A DNA stretch of 64,000 nucleotides from Oscarella lobularis (taxonomy: Eukaryota > Porifera > Homoscleromorpha > Homosclerophorida > Oscarellidae), in the NCBI RefSeq assembly GCF_947507565.1, contig NC_089178.1:1302001-1366000 (forward strand), given 5' to 3'. The translations under genes and the position numbers were made by a program. Below the pieces are notes generated by a model. It was given only the letters and a program-made list of their open reading frames with translations. It was not told where the DNA came from and did not search any database. Every line of letters starts with the position of its first letter. The stretch's first letter is position 1. Of this stretch, positions 15,186-29,896 are shown in pieces.

Positions 15186-16029
15186 GCACTTGTGACGCAT
15201 ACAAGCGACACAGGGTGTCTGTAGCAACCAACTTCAAACAAACTGCGTCAGTGACCGCGTGGGCTCTTCCTAACAAAGGTTAATCGCAATTTTCTTGTTG
15301 TCATCCGGCTGCAGTACGTGGTGTAGACCCACACTTCGAAAAGAATATTCCAGCGAGATAAATTTTAGAGGTTGTTCTACATTTTGGAGTCTCTTTTGCT
15401 GGCCAGTGACTTTATCGTCCTCGATCAGATTCACGCGCTAGTAGTCCCATTTTTACAGGACTGCGCACGTGACAGGGGTAAAGTGCGCACTCCTTGCAGT
15501 CCAGGATCAGGCTGGCTGGATCAGGCGGATCAGGCAGGGATCAGGCTGGGTCAGGCAGGAATCATGGATATTTCGCGCTTGAAGTCGAGGAACACTCGGC
15601 GCATGGACTCCTAAGGGACCTCTGAAAATTTGTGAGCAAAGTACTGCGAGAAAAGTTCGTCAGTGAGAGAACGCCGCCAGCTCACGGAATGCGCCGTAAT
15701 AAACATGTTGCTAGGCAATAGAGTACCGATTCCCTGCGCAGACATGGCCCAGTAGACTAGATTGAACCTTGGACGAGAAAGGAGCGGGGGAATAGGCGAT
15801 TAGTTTACTCAAAAAGGAAGGCCGCCTCGAGACAGGCAAGAAAATAAAGACGCGAAGGTGCACTGCTTCAAAAGACGCCTCGTCTTCGCGTCAGACCTCA
15901 TTTCTAGTTGACAGAAGTCGTGATCCTTAGCATGACCTCCTTCAATTGAAGATACACCGTGACGACAGAAAGTTCAAAACACCCGGCTCACACAGATATG
16001 ATATCATGTGACGAGAAAGAAAATCGGTA
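15186..16029. other. Intergenic region between the two iGluR genes
   Basis: No convincing ORF. It holds an imperfect repeat built on ATCAGGC (about 15505-15560) and a segment around 15590-15612 (GCGCATGGACTCCTA) that recurs upstream of the second iGluR gene near 19397-19411. That recurrence suggests the duplication unit included 5' flanking DNA. Promoter sequence for copy 1 and the 3' end of copy 2 must be here. Confidence 0.5.
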
Positions 16030-19000
16030 CTACTGTCTACGATCCATCAAACGACGATATAACCAAAAACAACCCCACGAAATTACAGCCAAGCCAACTG
16101 CTGCGGCTAAAATGACAAACGCACCCCCAAAAGCCTTCAGCTTTAAGGGTTGCGGTCTTCCCACGTTGTCTCCTTCTTGTTCATTAGGCTGACACGCTCC
16201 TGCTTTAGTTATCCATTGATCGCGCAACTTTTCAACAGATCCGTCATCTTTCAATTGGAGCAGTGCCGTCGTGAAGTTTCTTCTATACGGCTGTCCCTGG
16301 CGCATTCCAATTCCGTAACCTCTTTTGTCAAAATCTCGTCCAATAAGCCTAGTGTTGCAATGTGGACTTGTGCTTACAGCGTACCCAAGTGACAGGTCGT
16401 CCCAAATGAAAACATAGCGACCGCTATTGTTGCGAACTCGTTCATATCCCTCATGAGCGTTTGCAACCATGACGTCTTTTGTCTTTTTCATAAAGTTACC
16501 CATTTTGCGGTATTTATCTATACTTGAAGTGTGAAAAAAACGTTCAGCGGCGGAGTCAATCACTGTGCCATATTGAACATTTGTTTGATCAGCAAGCTCG
16601 TCAACACTTTGAATTCCTGTTGGAATAGTGTCGGCTACAAAAAAAGTCGCTAAATTGGCCGTGTACGTAGCAACAACAATAATAGTAAAAAAGAACCAGC
16701 CGCCAAAAAGAAGACGTGATGAAAACGTGTTTCTCATCTTGTGCTTATTGCCAGTGGTAGGCACTTCAACAGTTTCATTGCTGTCAGTATCCGTTTCCAT
16801 ACCTTGTTGAGTCATCGTGCTAAAGAGCTGCCACACGCTTTCAAGATACAGATTGCAAAACGCTATGAACAATCCTGAAAGAAACAGCTCTAGACACAAA
16901 AGTATCAACGTTTGTTACTCACCATCAGTCAGTTCCACATTTGTTATACGAAATAGCGACAGAACAAATGGATACGTAAAGAGCATTCCTAAGAGAGTTA
17001 ACCAAAGTTCCCAGGAAAAGGGACGAAGAAATGCTAAAATGTTCTTCTCTTCCACTGTTTTCTTATAGCCATACAAAGTCAAACTAGCATCCATCCAGCA
17101 AGTGTCAGCAAATGAAATATACTTTTCCCGTTCACTGGTTACAAAAAGAGTTGCAACGGCAAGATCAGCTTCCTTTTAGAAAGAGTCACAAAGAGGTTAT
17201 GCAACAATTCCTATATGTCAGTCTTACACATTCAAGAAGCTGTGCCATCATTCCTGTAGCAGTGACACTTCCATTTTTGTCGATTATGTTTCCATACTTG
17301 TTTTCACGAGCTGGAATAATTGTATAAGTGAAATGCATGCGCTTCTGCAACTCGTTCATCAGATCAACAACCAGTCCGTCATACGAGCCCGTATCATTGA
17401 CGAAAAGAAAAGGACGCTCCTATATAAAATATATCTTAATTAATCTACTAAGGTTGCAACATAATCACGCAATAGATTGTACTTCTACTGAAGTCACATT
17501 GAAGTGATATGGATGGTCAATGCTAGGGCACTTCGTAGGAAATGACACTACGTCCCTTCGTCGTCTGTTCTGAGGTGAACGACTAAGATCCTCTTCAAAC
17601 AAAGGCTCCGAGACCATCAGATCATTGCCGCTCACGTAAGCGATCTACATACAAGTGTGCAGCCTTTTTCGTGGCGCCGGCATACTAAAATACGCACCTT
17701 CCCTGATCCACTAAGACGCAATATGTTATAAGAAGAATAAACTCTAGCCTTTCCTGATGATTCAAAAACAATTGTCTCAGATGCTCCAAAAATCGAATCA
17801 AGCTTTACGAAACGCTTAAATGTCTTTATTGAGTGGTACATATTAATGTTTGCTTACCTTTCGATCAGCAAACGCTTCAAAATGTTTATCAGCAGTAGAC
17901 TTTATAAGCAAAATAGCATCATAAACAGACATCAAGTTTGCCTGTAGTAATAAATGATGAGGATGATGATGATCAGATGATGCGATAAGAGACCTGTGCT
18001 CGTTTATTTGCTGATGGACAGTGAGCAAATAGTTCGCATTTCATAGCCTTCTCAAGTGATTGAATTCGCATTCTTTCCGGTATAACCCTTTCTACCCCCA
18101 ACAATTCTACGTCGACAGCATTAGACACTACCGCTATGTCTTTCCAAAACGATGGCTTGGATTCAATCTATGCAAAAGTTACTAGTGGCAATTTAACTGC
18201 AGCAGTCTATAGCTAATTTACCTCCCACGCAATGTCTTCTGTTACCAGCCACGCAATATTTTTCGTAGGCTCTTTTTCCTGCCACAATTTAAGCATCTAG
18301 AATGCAATCAGTAGTTATTGCATGCCGTTGAAAATTTCACTCTGCACCGCAATGAAGCGAAGATAACATGTGCGCGTATTACAGTGAACCATGACTAGAT
18401 CAACAAAAATCTCCATGGCTTCTTCGTCACTGAGCAAAGCAGAGCTGAAAACAGTAAATCCCGTTCTTTGTCCAAGTAGGCGAAGCAAGTCGAAACCTAA
18501 AGTAGAAAACGATCAATAGTGGTATACGTACAGTGTATTACGGTAAATGATCGAAACGAACGTACTTCGCTCTTCATCTGTATGCAAAAGAATGCGACTC
18601 CACTGAAAGCGACTTGCGGCGAGAGCTACAACTTTCATCTGTCCTTCAGCCGAATGCCCAAGGCCAATTTCTCTCGCACAGCGACCGGCGGCGTTCTTCG
18701 TCGTAGAGTTCATGGGAACTGTTACCGTAGGAATGCGGAAATCCGAAGTAGACAAACAAATGTGAGTCAAGTGGACTACAGGAACGTTGCACACAATGTC
18801 GCAATCTATACGTAAAACGGTTAGGAATCGCGGAAATATTGACGGCGTAAAACACACTATTCAGTGCCGACGTGTACACGACTCTTTCGGCCCCGCCCAG
18901 CAGAAGGGCCAACTGCTCCTTAGCGACAAATGGCTCCCGCTCATCCTGAAGCACCACTGCCAGCAAAAAGGAACTACTAGTAATATAGTTTTTGATGCAG

Positions 19001-19135
19001 CGGCAAAGAATGCTCACCAAAGTGAACGTCAGAGTCACGATGCGACGATGTCATCGGGTTGCCGCGAGCGAGAACGGCAAGGGTCACGAAAAGCAATTTC
19101 AAGTTGAGTAGATTGTAGTTCGAAAGGTCACTCAT
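16030..19135 (-). CDS. Ionotropic glutamate receptor subunit, copy 2 (diverged ligand pocket)
   Basis: Tandem paralogue of the copy at 11891-15039, with the same exon order and similar length. Signal-like N-terminus (NLLNLKLLFVTLAVLA), amino-terminal domain, then S1 (about 17440-17110), M1, a pore with MTQQGM (Gln at the Q/R site), M3 YTANLATFFVAD, S2 and M4 (VILAAAVGLAVISWG). The agonist Arg is kept (VTSEREKYISF), but the Pro and Thr before it are replaced (ATLFVT), and the S2 dipeptide is Ala-Ala (IDSAAERFF) where copy 1 has Ser-Val. FIWDDLSLGY keeps the Asp. So the channel core is conserved while the pocket has changed. Start chosen at MSDLSNYN (19135) because it aligns with MSRN of copy 1. 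Reading frames are intact throughout. Confidence 0.9.
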
Positions 19136-20672
19136 AATGTCGCCTATCTGTAGCGCGCGATGAGTCGGCAAATTAATCGGCTTCTACACGTAAATTGCCC
19201 TGCGTAAAGATCTCGAATTCCAAATTAAATTAGTAGACAGAGAGCCAAGGACAAGCGTCATTTCCAGTCAGGCGTGGATAAAGCGCGCAGCTAGTGCGCA
19301 CCCGGATCATTTAGCTTGGGGCCTGCATGTGCAGCGATTGACGAAACGGCGCGATCTCTGCAACGTAAGCAGCGCTTTTGTACGAAGAACACTCTGCGCA
19401 TGGACTCCTAGCAGAGTTCCTGAATAATCACGAATTCGACGGAGAATCCGGCTACAAACTCGACGCTGTGTTTGGCGGAAAAGCGGAGACGGATGGTCAC
19501 GGATCTAAAAAAACATAGGCATAGGCATTCTCTACGCTTTACCCATGATCTAATAGCCGGAGCTGGTAATTTATAATTCAATAAAGTACTTATTACCGAT
19601 TCTTTCTTGCAGCGCAGAAACTTATCCGGGCTGGTGCCTTTGATCATTTTGACATGGCCATGATAGTCCATCCATTTCCATTTGATTTCCCCGCTCCTCC
19701 TTGCATTGCTTTAGACTAGCATATAAAAGAGAAGACGATCCTATGGCCAATGACGCTGCTATAGCAGCATACACAGGAAGGTCTCTTCTCCGTCAGCAAC
19801 TGAAACCGACGTGGAGAGAGTCCACGGCATTATAAAAGCGAGGAGAATCTTATTCCATGGTTATTGCTCGTCCTTTGCTACAGCCAGTGAAGTCACCTTA
19901 AAGTTGTTTTATCTCTTACTGACAGGGAAGTCAAAGTTCTGCGCGAGAAAGAAAAGCCGTTTTCTATGCAACATCCGTATGGTTCATCACACGCGTTACC
20001 CGAGCCTCTCAAGCAATCCCAAATTAGTTCAGAAGTATGTATCCAATTGCAAGCTAATCGGCTTTTCCTTGCAAATGTGACCATTGATCAAGGATCAATT
20101 GACATATGCAACGTCTCCTAGCTCATTCCCGCTCTTCATCCCAAGTTTAGTATTGGAACTGACGCGGCAATTCACACACAGACGCAACACATGCTCTCAG
20201 AAACGATCACTAAACGCAAAAACAAATAGCTAATATGTAGAGATACTCACTGAACAGACGTTTTCGACATCCATGCAACGCCCTAGTCACAAGAACTTTT
20301 GCTGCATATCATCGAGGAGTGGATTCCCAAACGGAGGTCTGGTGTGAATTCATTCACCGGAATTGTAATTACCAAGACACCTCCGGGTCATTAGCAACAT
20401 GCTTTTTATTGACAAATGAAATGAAACCTAATCAATAATCAAATCTAAATCTGCAGCAGTATAATCATCACATTGTATCTACACAAGTAGACAAAGAGGG
20501 GAAAATGAATATCTATTACATGCATCAAAGTTCAGAAAAGAGACAGGGGAAAATATGAGAGATTATCACTAGTACTATAGTAGTCAGTCTACGCAGTACC
20601 CTTCAAGTCTTCTTCAATCAAACACCACAATTCTATCCAGGAAAGGTAGAAAATGTAAAAACTTCTCCATCT
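19136..20672. other. Intergenic region, iGluR copy 2 to HBP1
   Basis: About 1.5 kb, the 5' flank of iGluR copy 2 followed by the 3' flank of HBP1. A two-exon minus-strand reading frame (about 19671-19610 then 19505 leftward) can be drawn with plausible splice sites but resembles nothing I know and is not called. No repeats above background apart from the short segment at 19397-19411 shared with 15598-15612. Confidence 0.4.
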
Positions 20673-22725
20673 TTACTTAATCATTAAAGAGCTCTTATTC
20701 TTTGAACTGGAATCCTTTAGGAAAAGAACAATAGAAGATTTAAAATTTTTTTAATTAATCTTGTTACCTTTCTTCGTTTCCAGCAATCCGGATTCAATCT
20801 CTTGTGTTCCTTGGCTAAATATTTGGCTTCTATAACGAATTTCTCTCTTTCTTCCCAAGACATTTCCTTCCACTTATCCCCCAAAATAACACTAATAGTC
20901 CTAAGAAAAAAACAATAAGATATTTTCTTTTTGTAAATAAATTTCCTACCGATTATCTTTTCCGGGATTGTCTTGCGTTATTTCCGTCCGATAACGCTTA
21001 GCAAAGAGCATAAACGCATTCATGGGACGTTTCACACGATCGGGATTCTTCTTCGTCAGTCTCTTCTTGCCTTGGGGAACAGTCGACTTGGGAGGACCTG
21101 AAGCGCTGTCCGACATCGCCGGAGAACTCAAGGGACTCGCTTCATTGACACTACGTTGCTAAAAGAGAAGAAATAATAATAATTAATGAATAATATATAT
21201 TGAACTCACTCTAGCCATATTACTCAAAACCAAAACGGCATCTGAATCTAACTCGGACAGACAAAGACTAAAGAGGAAATAAATAAATAAATAAATACAT
21301 GTATCTTTTTTTCCATGGTTCTTACCCAGATTCAGCTAAGAAGATATTATCGAATGTACAAGGCAAACAAACGTCATTGACTTCAAGCATGCGACACGCT
21401 TGCTTATAACGTCGTTCCGTCGTCTCAGGGTCAAGAGAACACCATCCCTTTCCCTTGACAATGAACGGATGATCGCAAGCGATTGCCGCCGTAATGCAAT
21501 CGCCGTCGATTTCGTTTCCTTCGTCTCCCGAATGAAATGTAGCTAGGAGGACTTTAGCGTTGTCGTGTGACGCTCGATAGGCGGTCAATTGTAGCTGATC
21601 GTCGTCGCGTATGCCGACGCGCTCCTGCGCGCGTTTCTGCGTTCGAATTTCTTCGATGTTGAGAAACGTCCCGTCGTCGTTCGATCGAAGTTTCGAGCCG
21701 GGAAGAAAGCAATTCCAAGCGAGCGCTGGATGAATGATGCCAACGGTCGCGGCGGCGGCGGCGGTAAATTCGTCATCGACGTCGCGAAGAAGAGGACTTT
21801 GGGGGCCCGTTGCGATTATGGCTAATTCGGTGAGCCAATCGGTTCGCGGATCTTCGTTTCGCTGTGATTCGGCCTGCGCTGGTTTCGATTTCGCTGGCGA
21901 AGTCGGAGGAATGACGTGCGCGCTTGCCGGATCGACGGTTCGGGCGGCGGGAGAGGGCGTTGGACAGGCGATCGTTCGTGGACGCTTCACGAGCGGCGCG
22001 CGAAGCTCGATCGAATCGTCTAACAAAGGTTCATAGATTCGTTATGCAATCGACGTCCCGTTTTGCGTTCGGGGCCGCCGTGGGGGGAAAGATTTTTGTC
22101 GCGCGCGCGCGTGTGACGCTCGACGCCGCGTTCCTTCGTTCGATTCGTTTTTGTCAGCGAACGATCGATTCGCGTGCGCGAACGAAGACGCGCAGTGTAT
22201 TTTCGAAGGGATTTAGCTTATCACGTGGGGGAGGGAGGATTGTTCGACGATGCAGCGCGGCGCGAGCTTCAAACGACAATGAATCGATCGCCATTTTGAC
22301 TTTTCGTTTCGTCGTCAATCGGCGACTCGCGCGAGAACGCGCTGTCGGGCCAAAGACGCGCGAGCGAGCGAACGATCGGGGAATCGCGAATCAGTGCGCA
22401 TTTCGTCGTCGCGAGCCGCGCGAAATTTGGGTTGCACTGCGAAGGTGCTACACAAGTTACCTGTTAGGCTTTCGTAGGCTATCGCCTCGTGGCAATTGAG
22501 ATCGGTGATGTTGAGCAGTGGCGACGTCGATTTTCGTCGCTTGCCGAAGACCGTCGAGTTTGAATGGGACGACGGGAAGCAAGGACTTGCGCTGCGATCT
22601 TTCGACAGAATTTCTAGAACCTGGCGAGAAAGCGGAAACCGAAATGAGTCGTTTGCCACGTGCGGGATGCAGGCGAGTTCATTTTTCCTGCTCCAATCGC
22701 GGCCACTTACCGGCGAGGCCGCCAT
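20673..22725 (-). CDS. HBP1: HMG-box transcription factor 1 (AXH + HMG box)
   Basis: DNA-binding repressor acting in cell-cycle exit and Wnt signalling. Exon 1 (22725 to about 22460) starts MAASPVSGRD. After an intron ending TTTGTTAG the next exon (22019-about 21330) contains TDWLTELAIIATGPQSPLL, the block diagnostic of HBP1, then an AXH domain with WNCFLPGSKL, CDHPFIVKGKGW and EVNDVCLPC. The HMG box is split over two exons: VKRPMNAFMLFAKRYR (about 21035) and NPDCWKRRK (about 20785). The last short exon ends at TAA 20675-20673. The codon at 22026 is TTG, not ATG, so the first exon is needed. The ATG context AATATGGCGGCC matches the YY1-type element found around animal start sites. Confidence 0.93.
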
Positions 22726-22919
22726 ATTCAAACCGTTCCTCAACGTTCAATGCGCGTGTCGCAATATTTTATCTTAACTGCTCATCGCTGATTGGCTGTT
22801 ACATGGAAACGCTAGCGTTCCAAAGTGCCCGTACTTAACAATAGGGATTATGTTTAGGAAAGTCGTAATGCGCGTGCGTCTTGATCACAAAGAGGAACTT
22901 TTTTGATTTCTCTCCTCAA
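22726..22919. promoter_or_regulatory. Bidirectional promoter, HBP1 / CENPK
   Basis: 194 bp between divergent start codons. An inverted CCAAT box (ATTGG) lies at 22791-22795 in GCTGATTGGCTG. CG-rich around the HBP1 start. Confidence 0.55.
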
Positions 22920-24123
22920 TGGTCGATACGAATGCTCTGCAAAGCTTGAAGGCTGAGATAGAAGCCGTAAGATCGACTACATAAGCTGCACGAACAAATA
23001 AGAGCACTTCTAGCTCAAAACCGAATGCGCAGCCTACGAAACAGTCGATCCGATCGACGAATCGACTCTATCGGTACAAAGAGAGTTGTCTCGAACCCCC
23101 TAAACCTTTACGCGGGGTACATTAGCCATGGAAAGTGGGCGTGTGGCACGAAAGTCTCGCCAAAGCCGAAGCGGAAGTCCTAAAGGAGCAGACACACGAA
23201 GGTAGAGTGGCTCGGCTAGACGTAAGGGGCACGTAAAGAGCATTGGTTACAGCATTGGTTTTTTTCACCACCCCGGAAACGATTGAACCCAATGTGTTGG
23301 CTGGCCTAAAACGAACTAACGACGATTTAGCGGCATCTTCAAAGGCTCTCGAAGAATGCAGGAGTCGAGCCGAGCGCCGATTGGCTCAGTAAGAGACTCT
23401 AATAGCGGTTTCATCTTTCTAAAAACGGGACGTCAGATTGAACGAGAGGCGGAGTCAGTTCTTGGAAATCAAAGGACAGATCGACGCAAAATTGGACGAG
23501 GCTCGTGTTGTTGGCGCCACTCCGTCGTCTGCCGTCTCGACTCGGTAAATGGTGTCACAATGGAATGCAAAATAGGTTTTAGATGAATTGGTTTGGGAAG
23601 GGGTAACGCAGACAAGAGAAAATTGAAGAAACAGCTTGAGCGTCTTTCTAAACAAATGGTCATAGTGCATAGTCAAGTGGGCAGGGAATTATGGTGATCT
23701 GGCTCTAGGACGAAGTGGCTACGGAATACTTTTCGTCACCTCAAACGCAGAAGAAAAGAAAAGTGAAGACTCCTCTTATAATCTATCTATATAATGTATA
23801 CTCGTCTTTTGACCAAGGGTCAAGGAACAGCCACCTTAGAATCGTTCTATGGACAAAGTCCAAGCTGTACTAAGTCTCTTACAAAGATAATCGAGGTGAT
23901 GATGACGCAAGACGCCAAGCACGGACACATAGTGACAATTTTTTTCCGTGTCTAGGAGTTGTCTCTTCTTCACGTGACCAGACCCCATTATCCCTATCGC
24001 GACGCGACTGACGCCGGCTATTGGCCAGGGTATGTAACAATCTTAGTCCAATGTGGCATCGCCCTGTTCAACCCGTCTAATTCAAGAGAAATCAAACTCA
24101 TTCCATTCCACAAATCCCTCTAA
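22920..24123 (+). CDS. CENPK: Centromere protein K homologue
   Basis: Coiled-coil subunit of the constitutive centromere-associated network that links CENP-A chromatin to the KMN network. Several short exons starting MVDTNALQSLKAEIEA at 22920. The middle carries TPETIEPNVLAGLKRTNDDL, comparable to the TPETIPLTEDVL block of human CENP-K, followed by an EERRS-type coiled coil. The last exon reads HYPYRDATDAGYWPGYV, then CGIALFNPSNSREIKL and ends IPFHKSL; human CENP-K ends with the same pattern (WPPYVELLL, GIALRHPEDP, AFHQ). Some internal splice sites, around 23240 and 23620, are my best guess and may be off by a few codons. Ends 26 bp from the P450 stop codon, tail-to-tail. Confidence 0.75.
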
Positions 24124-24149
24124 TAATAATTATGACTTATAACCAAGTT

Positions 24150-25409
24150 TCATTTTCTTTTTGAAAAACGCGCTATCACATGCTCTCGCGGTCTCGTAAC
24201 AGGAAGCCACTTTATTTTCAAGTCCAGACCATCGGAAAACGACCACGTGTAATTTTTCACTAAATAAAGACAGCATCGTTTGACGAGTGCCTTAGACAGT
24301 GCCTTGCCCACGCAGCCACGCTGTCCACCACCAAACGTCCACACCATCTCGCGATGGTCCGCGTTCGAAGTCGACCAGCGAGCGGGATTGAATTTTTCCG
24401 GGTCAGGAAACAAGGAAGTGTCTCTATTCGCCGTGAATGTTGTATAAATGATGGAATGCCCCTGTGGAATGACGTAGTCTCCGAGACGAAAATCGCGCGT
24501 TGCTATTTTTCGACCGCCCAAAAAGGGCGGCCACAGGCGTTCGATTTCGAGAAGAACGTCGTCTAGGTAACCGTCGTCGTTTAGCGCGCGTTCTCGGCAC
24601 GAGTCGTTTTTTGCTAATTCCAAGCAAAATGACGTCAGGAGTGAGGCGAGTGCTTTGGGAGCGAGCGCGGATACGAAAAGGAGAACGTGTATAGCCGCTT
24701 CTTCTTTGTCGGCGAAGCCTCCGTCGGCGAGTGCGCGAAGCAACGTCGTTTCGTCGGCGCGTCGCATTCGATCGTAGATTTCAGTCATGAGTTTAGAGCG
24801 CGCTTCCATCGCGGCGCGAAAGCGCGATTTTCCGTAAAACGGCAATTTGAATTGAACCGGAAGCGAGACGACTCCGCGCCAGTGCTCGGTCGTGAGTTCG
24901 GTAAATTGACCGGACGTACGACGCAATTCATCGCCATCCATGCCGAGAAAGAGCGCTAGCGAGAGATCGGTCGCAAGCGCTTTGAAAGTCTTATAGAGAG
25001 CCACGCCCCCGTCGACACTGAGCTCGCGCAAATGATCGTCTATCACCGAATCGATGAGCGCATTATGAGCGCTAATTCGCTTCGGTTCGACGACCGACTG
25101 TATTATCGAACGGAGGCGAGCGAAATCGTCGTTGTCGGCGAAAATGATGCTACGCACGCCGAATAAGTCTTCGATGTGAGAGAGCGCCGAGCGATGGTAG
25201 TTCGACGCCTGTTCTTGAAGAAGACGACGAACGTCGTCGTTCGATGTGACGAAGACGGTCGATTTGCCGAGAATTCGCGTGCGAAAGAGAGTGCTGCCCG
25301 AAGCCGTTTGTTTCTTTTGAATGTACTGCATTGGATCGCGAGCAAATGAGACCGATTCGTCGACGAGAAAGCCGAATTTCGTACCACACGGTGGTAATTT
25401 TCGTGCCAT
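24150..25409 (-). CDS. CYP26-like cytochrome P450, intronless, no membrane anchor
   Basis: Heme-thiolate protein of the P450 superfamily. A single uninterrupted 419-codon frame. The heme loop FGGGQRGCVGKALSK has the axial Cys. The K-helix EIERLWPP supplies ExxR, followed by GGRKIATRDF and YVIPQGHSIIY, a layout most like CYP26 and CYP120. PDPEKFNPARW is the PERF-type motif. Odd points: the I-helix, normally A/G-G-x-D/E-T, here reads FVSALAPKALAS and lacks the acid-Thr pair; no N-terminal transmembrane helix is present, the protein starting MARKLPPCG; and it has no introns in an intron-rich region. The ATG at 25409 is the first in frame; the upstream TTG is not a start. Substrate unknown. Confidence 0.85.
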   Translation of the reverse strand: MARKLPPCGTKFGFLVDESVSFARDPMQYIQKKQTASGSTLFRTRILGKSTVFVTSNDDVRRLLQEQASNYHRSALSHIEDLFGVRSIIFADNDDFARLRSIIQSVVEPKRISAHNALIDSVIDDHLRELSVDGGVALYKTFKALATDLSLALFLGMDGDELRRTSGQFTELTTEHWRGVVSLPVQFKLPFYGKSRFRAAMEARSKLMTEIYDRMRRADETTLLRALADGGFADKEEAAIHVLLFVSALAPKALASLLTSFCLELAKNDSCRERALNDDGYLDDVLLEIERLWPPFLGGRKIATRDFRLGDYVIPQGHSIIYTTFTANRDTSLFPDPEKFNPARWSTSNADHREMVWTFGGGQRGCVGKALSKALVKRCCLYLVKNYTWSFSDGLDLKIKWLPVTRPREHVIARFSKRK

Positions 25410-25564
25410 TCTCAAAAAGGAACCTATAAGTACATGTACTCACACGCTAACACTACGTTCTACGGAACTAACCTTAGCAGAAGCGAGAACAACAGGGACA
25501 AGCTATGTAGGCTAGATCCCGGAATAAAGTGACGTCACTGCACAAAAATCACGCCGCACGCGTT
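25410..25564. promoter_or_regulatory. Bidirectional promoter, P450 / AASS, with CRE palindrome
   Basis: 155 bp between divergent start codons. TGACGTCA at 25530-25537 is a perfect cAMP-response-element palindrome, 28 bp upstream of the AASS start codon. Confidence 0.5.
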
Positions 25565-29765
<4,201 letters not shown>

Positions 29766-29896
29766 GAATATGCCGGTTGTGTGGTTTTCGTCTTTTTTTA
29801 TTCAATAACGTACTTACAAATCAAAAAATACCGGTATGAACTCAACCGAAATAAATCTGAAATCTATAATCTGTTTTTCTCAGAGAAAACTTACAT

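Noticed and set aside
19408-19671. A possible two-exon minus-strand gene upstream of iGluR copy 2
   Set aside because: Splice sites are plausible but the translation is Arg/Cys-rich and unrelated to anything known; part of it lies in the segment duplicated with 15598-15612, so it is more likely promoter DNA.
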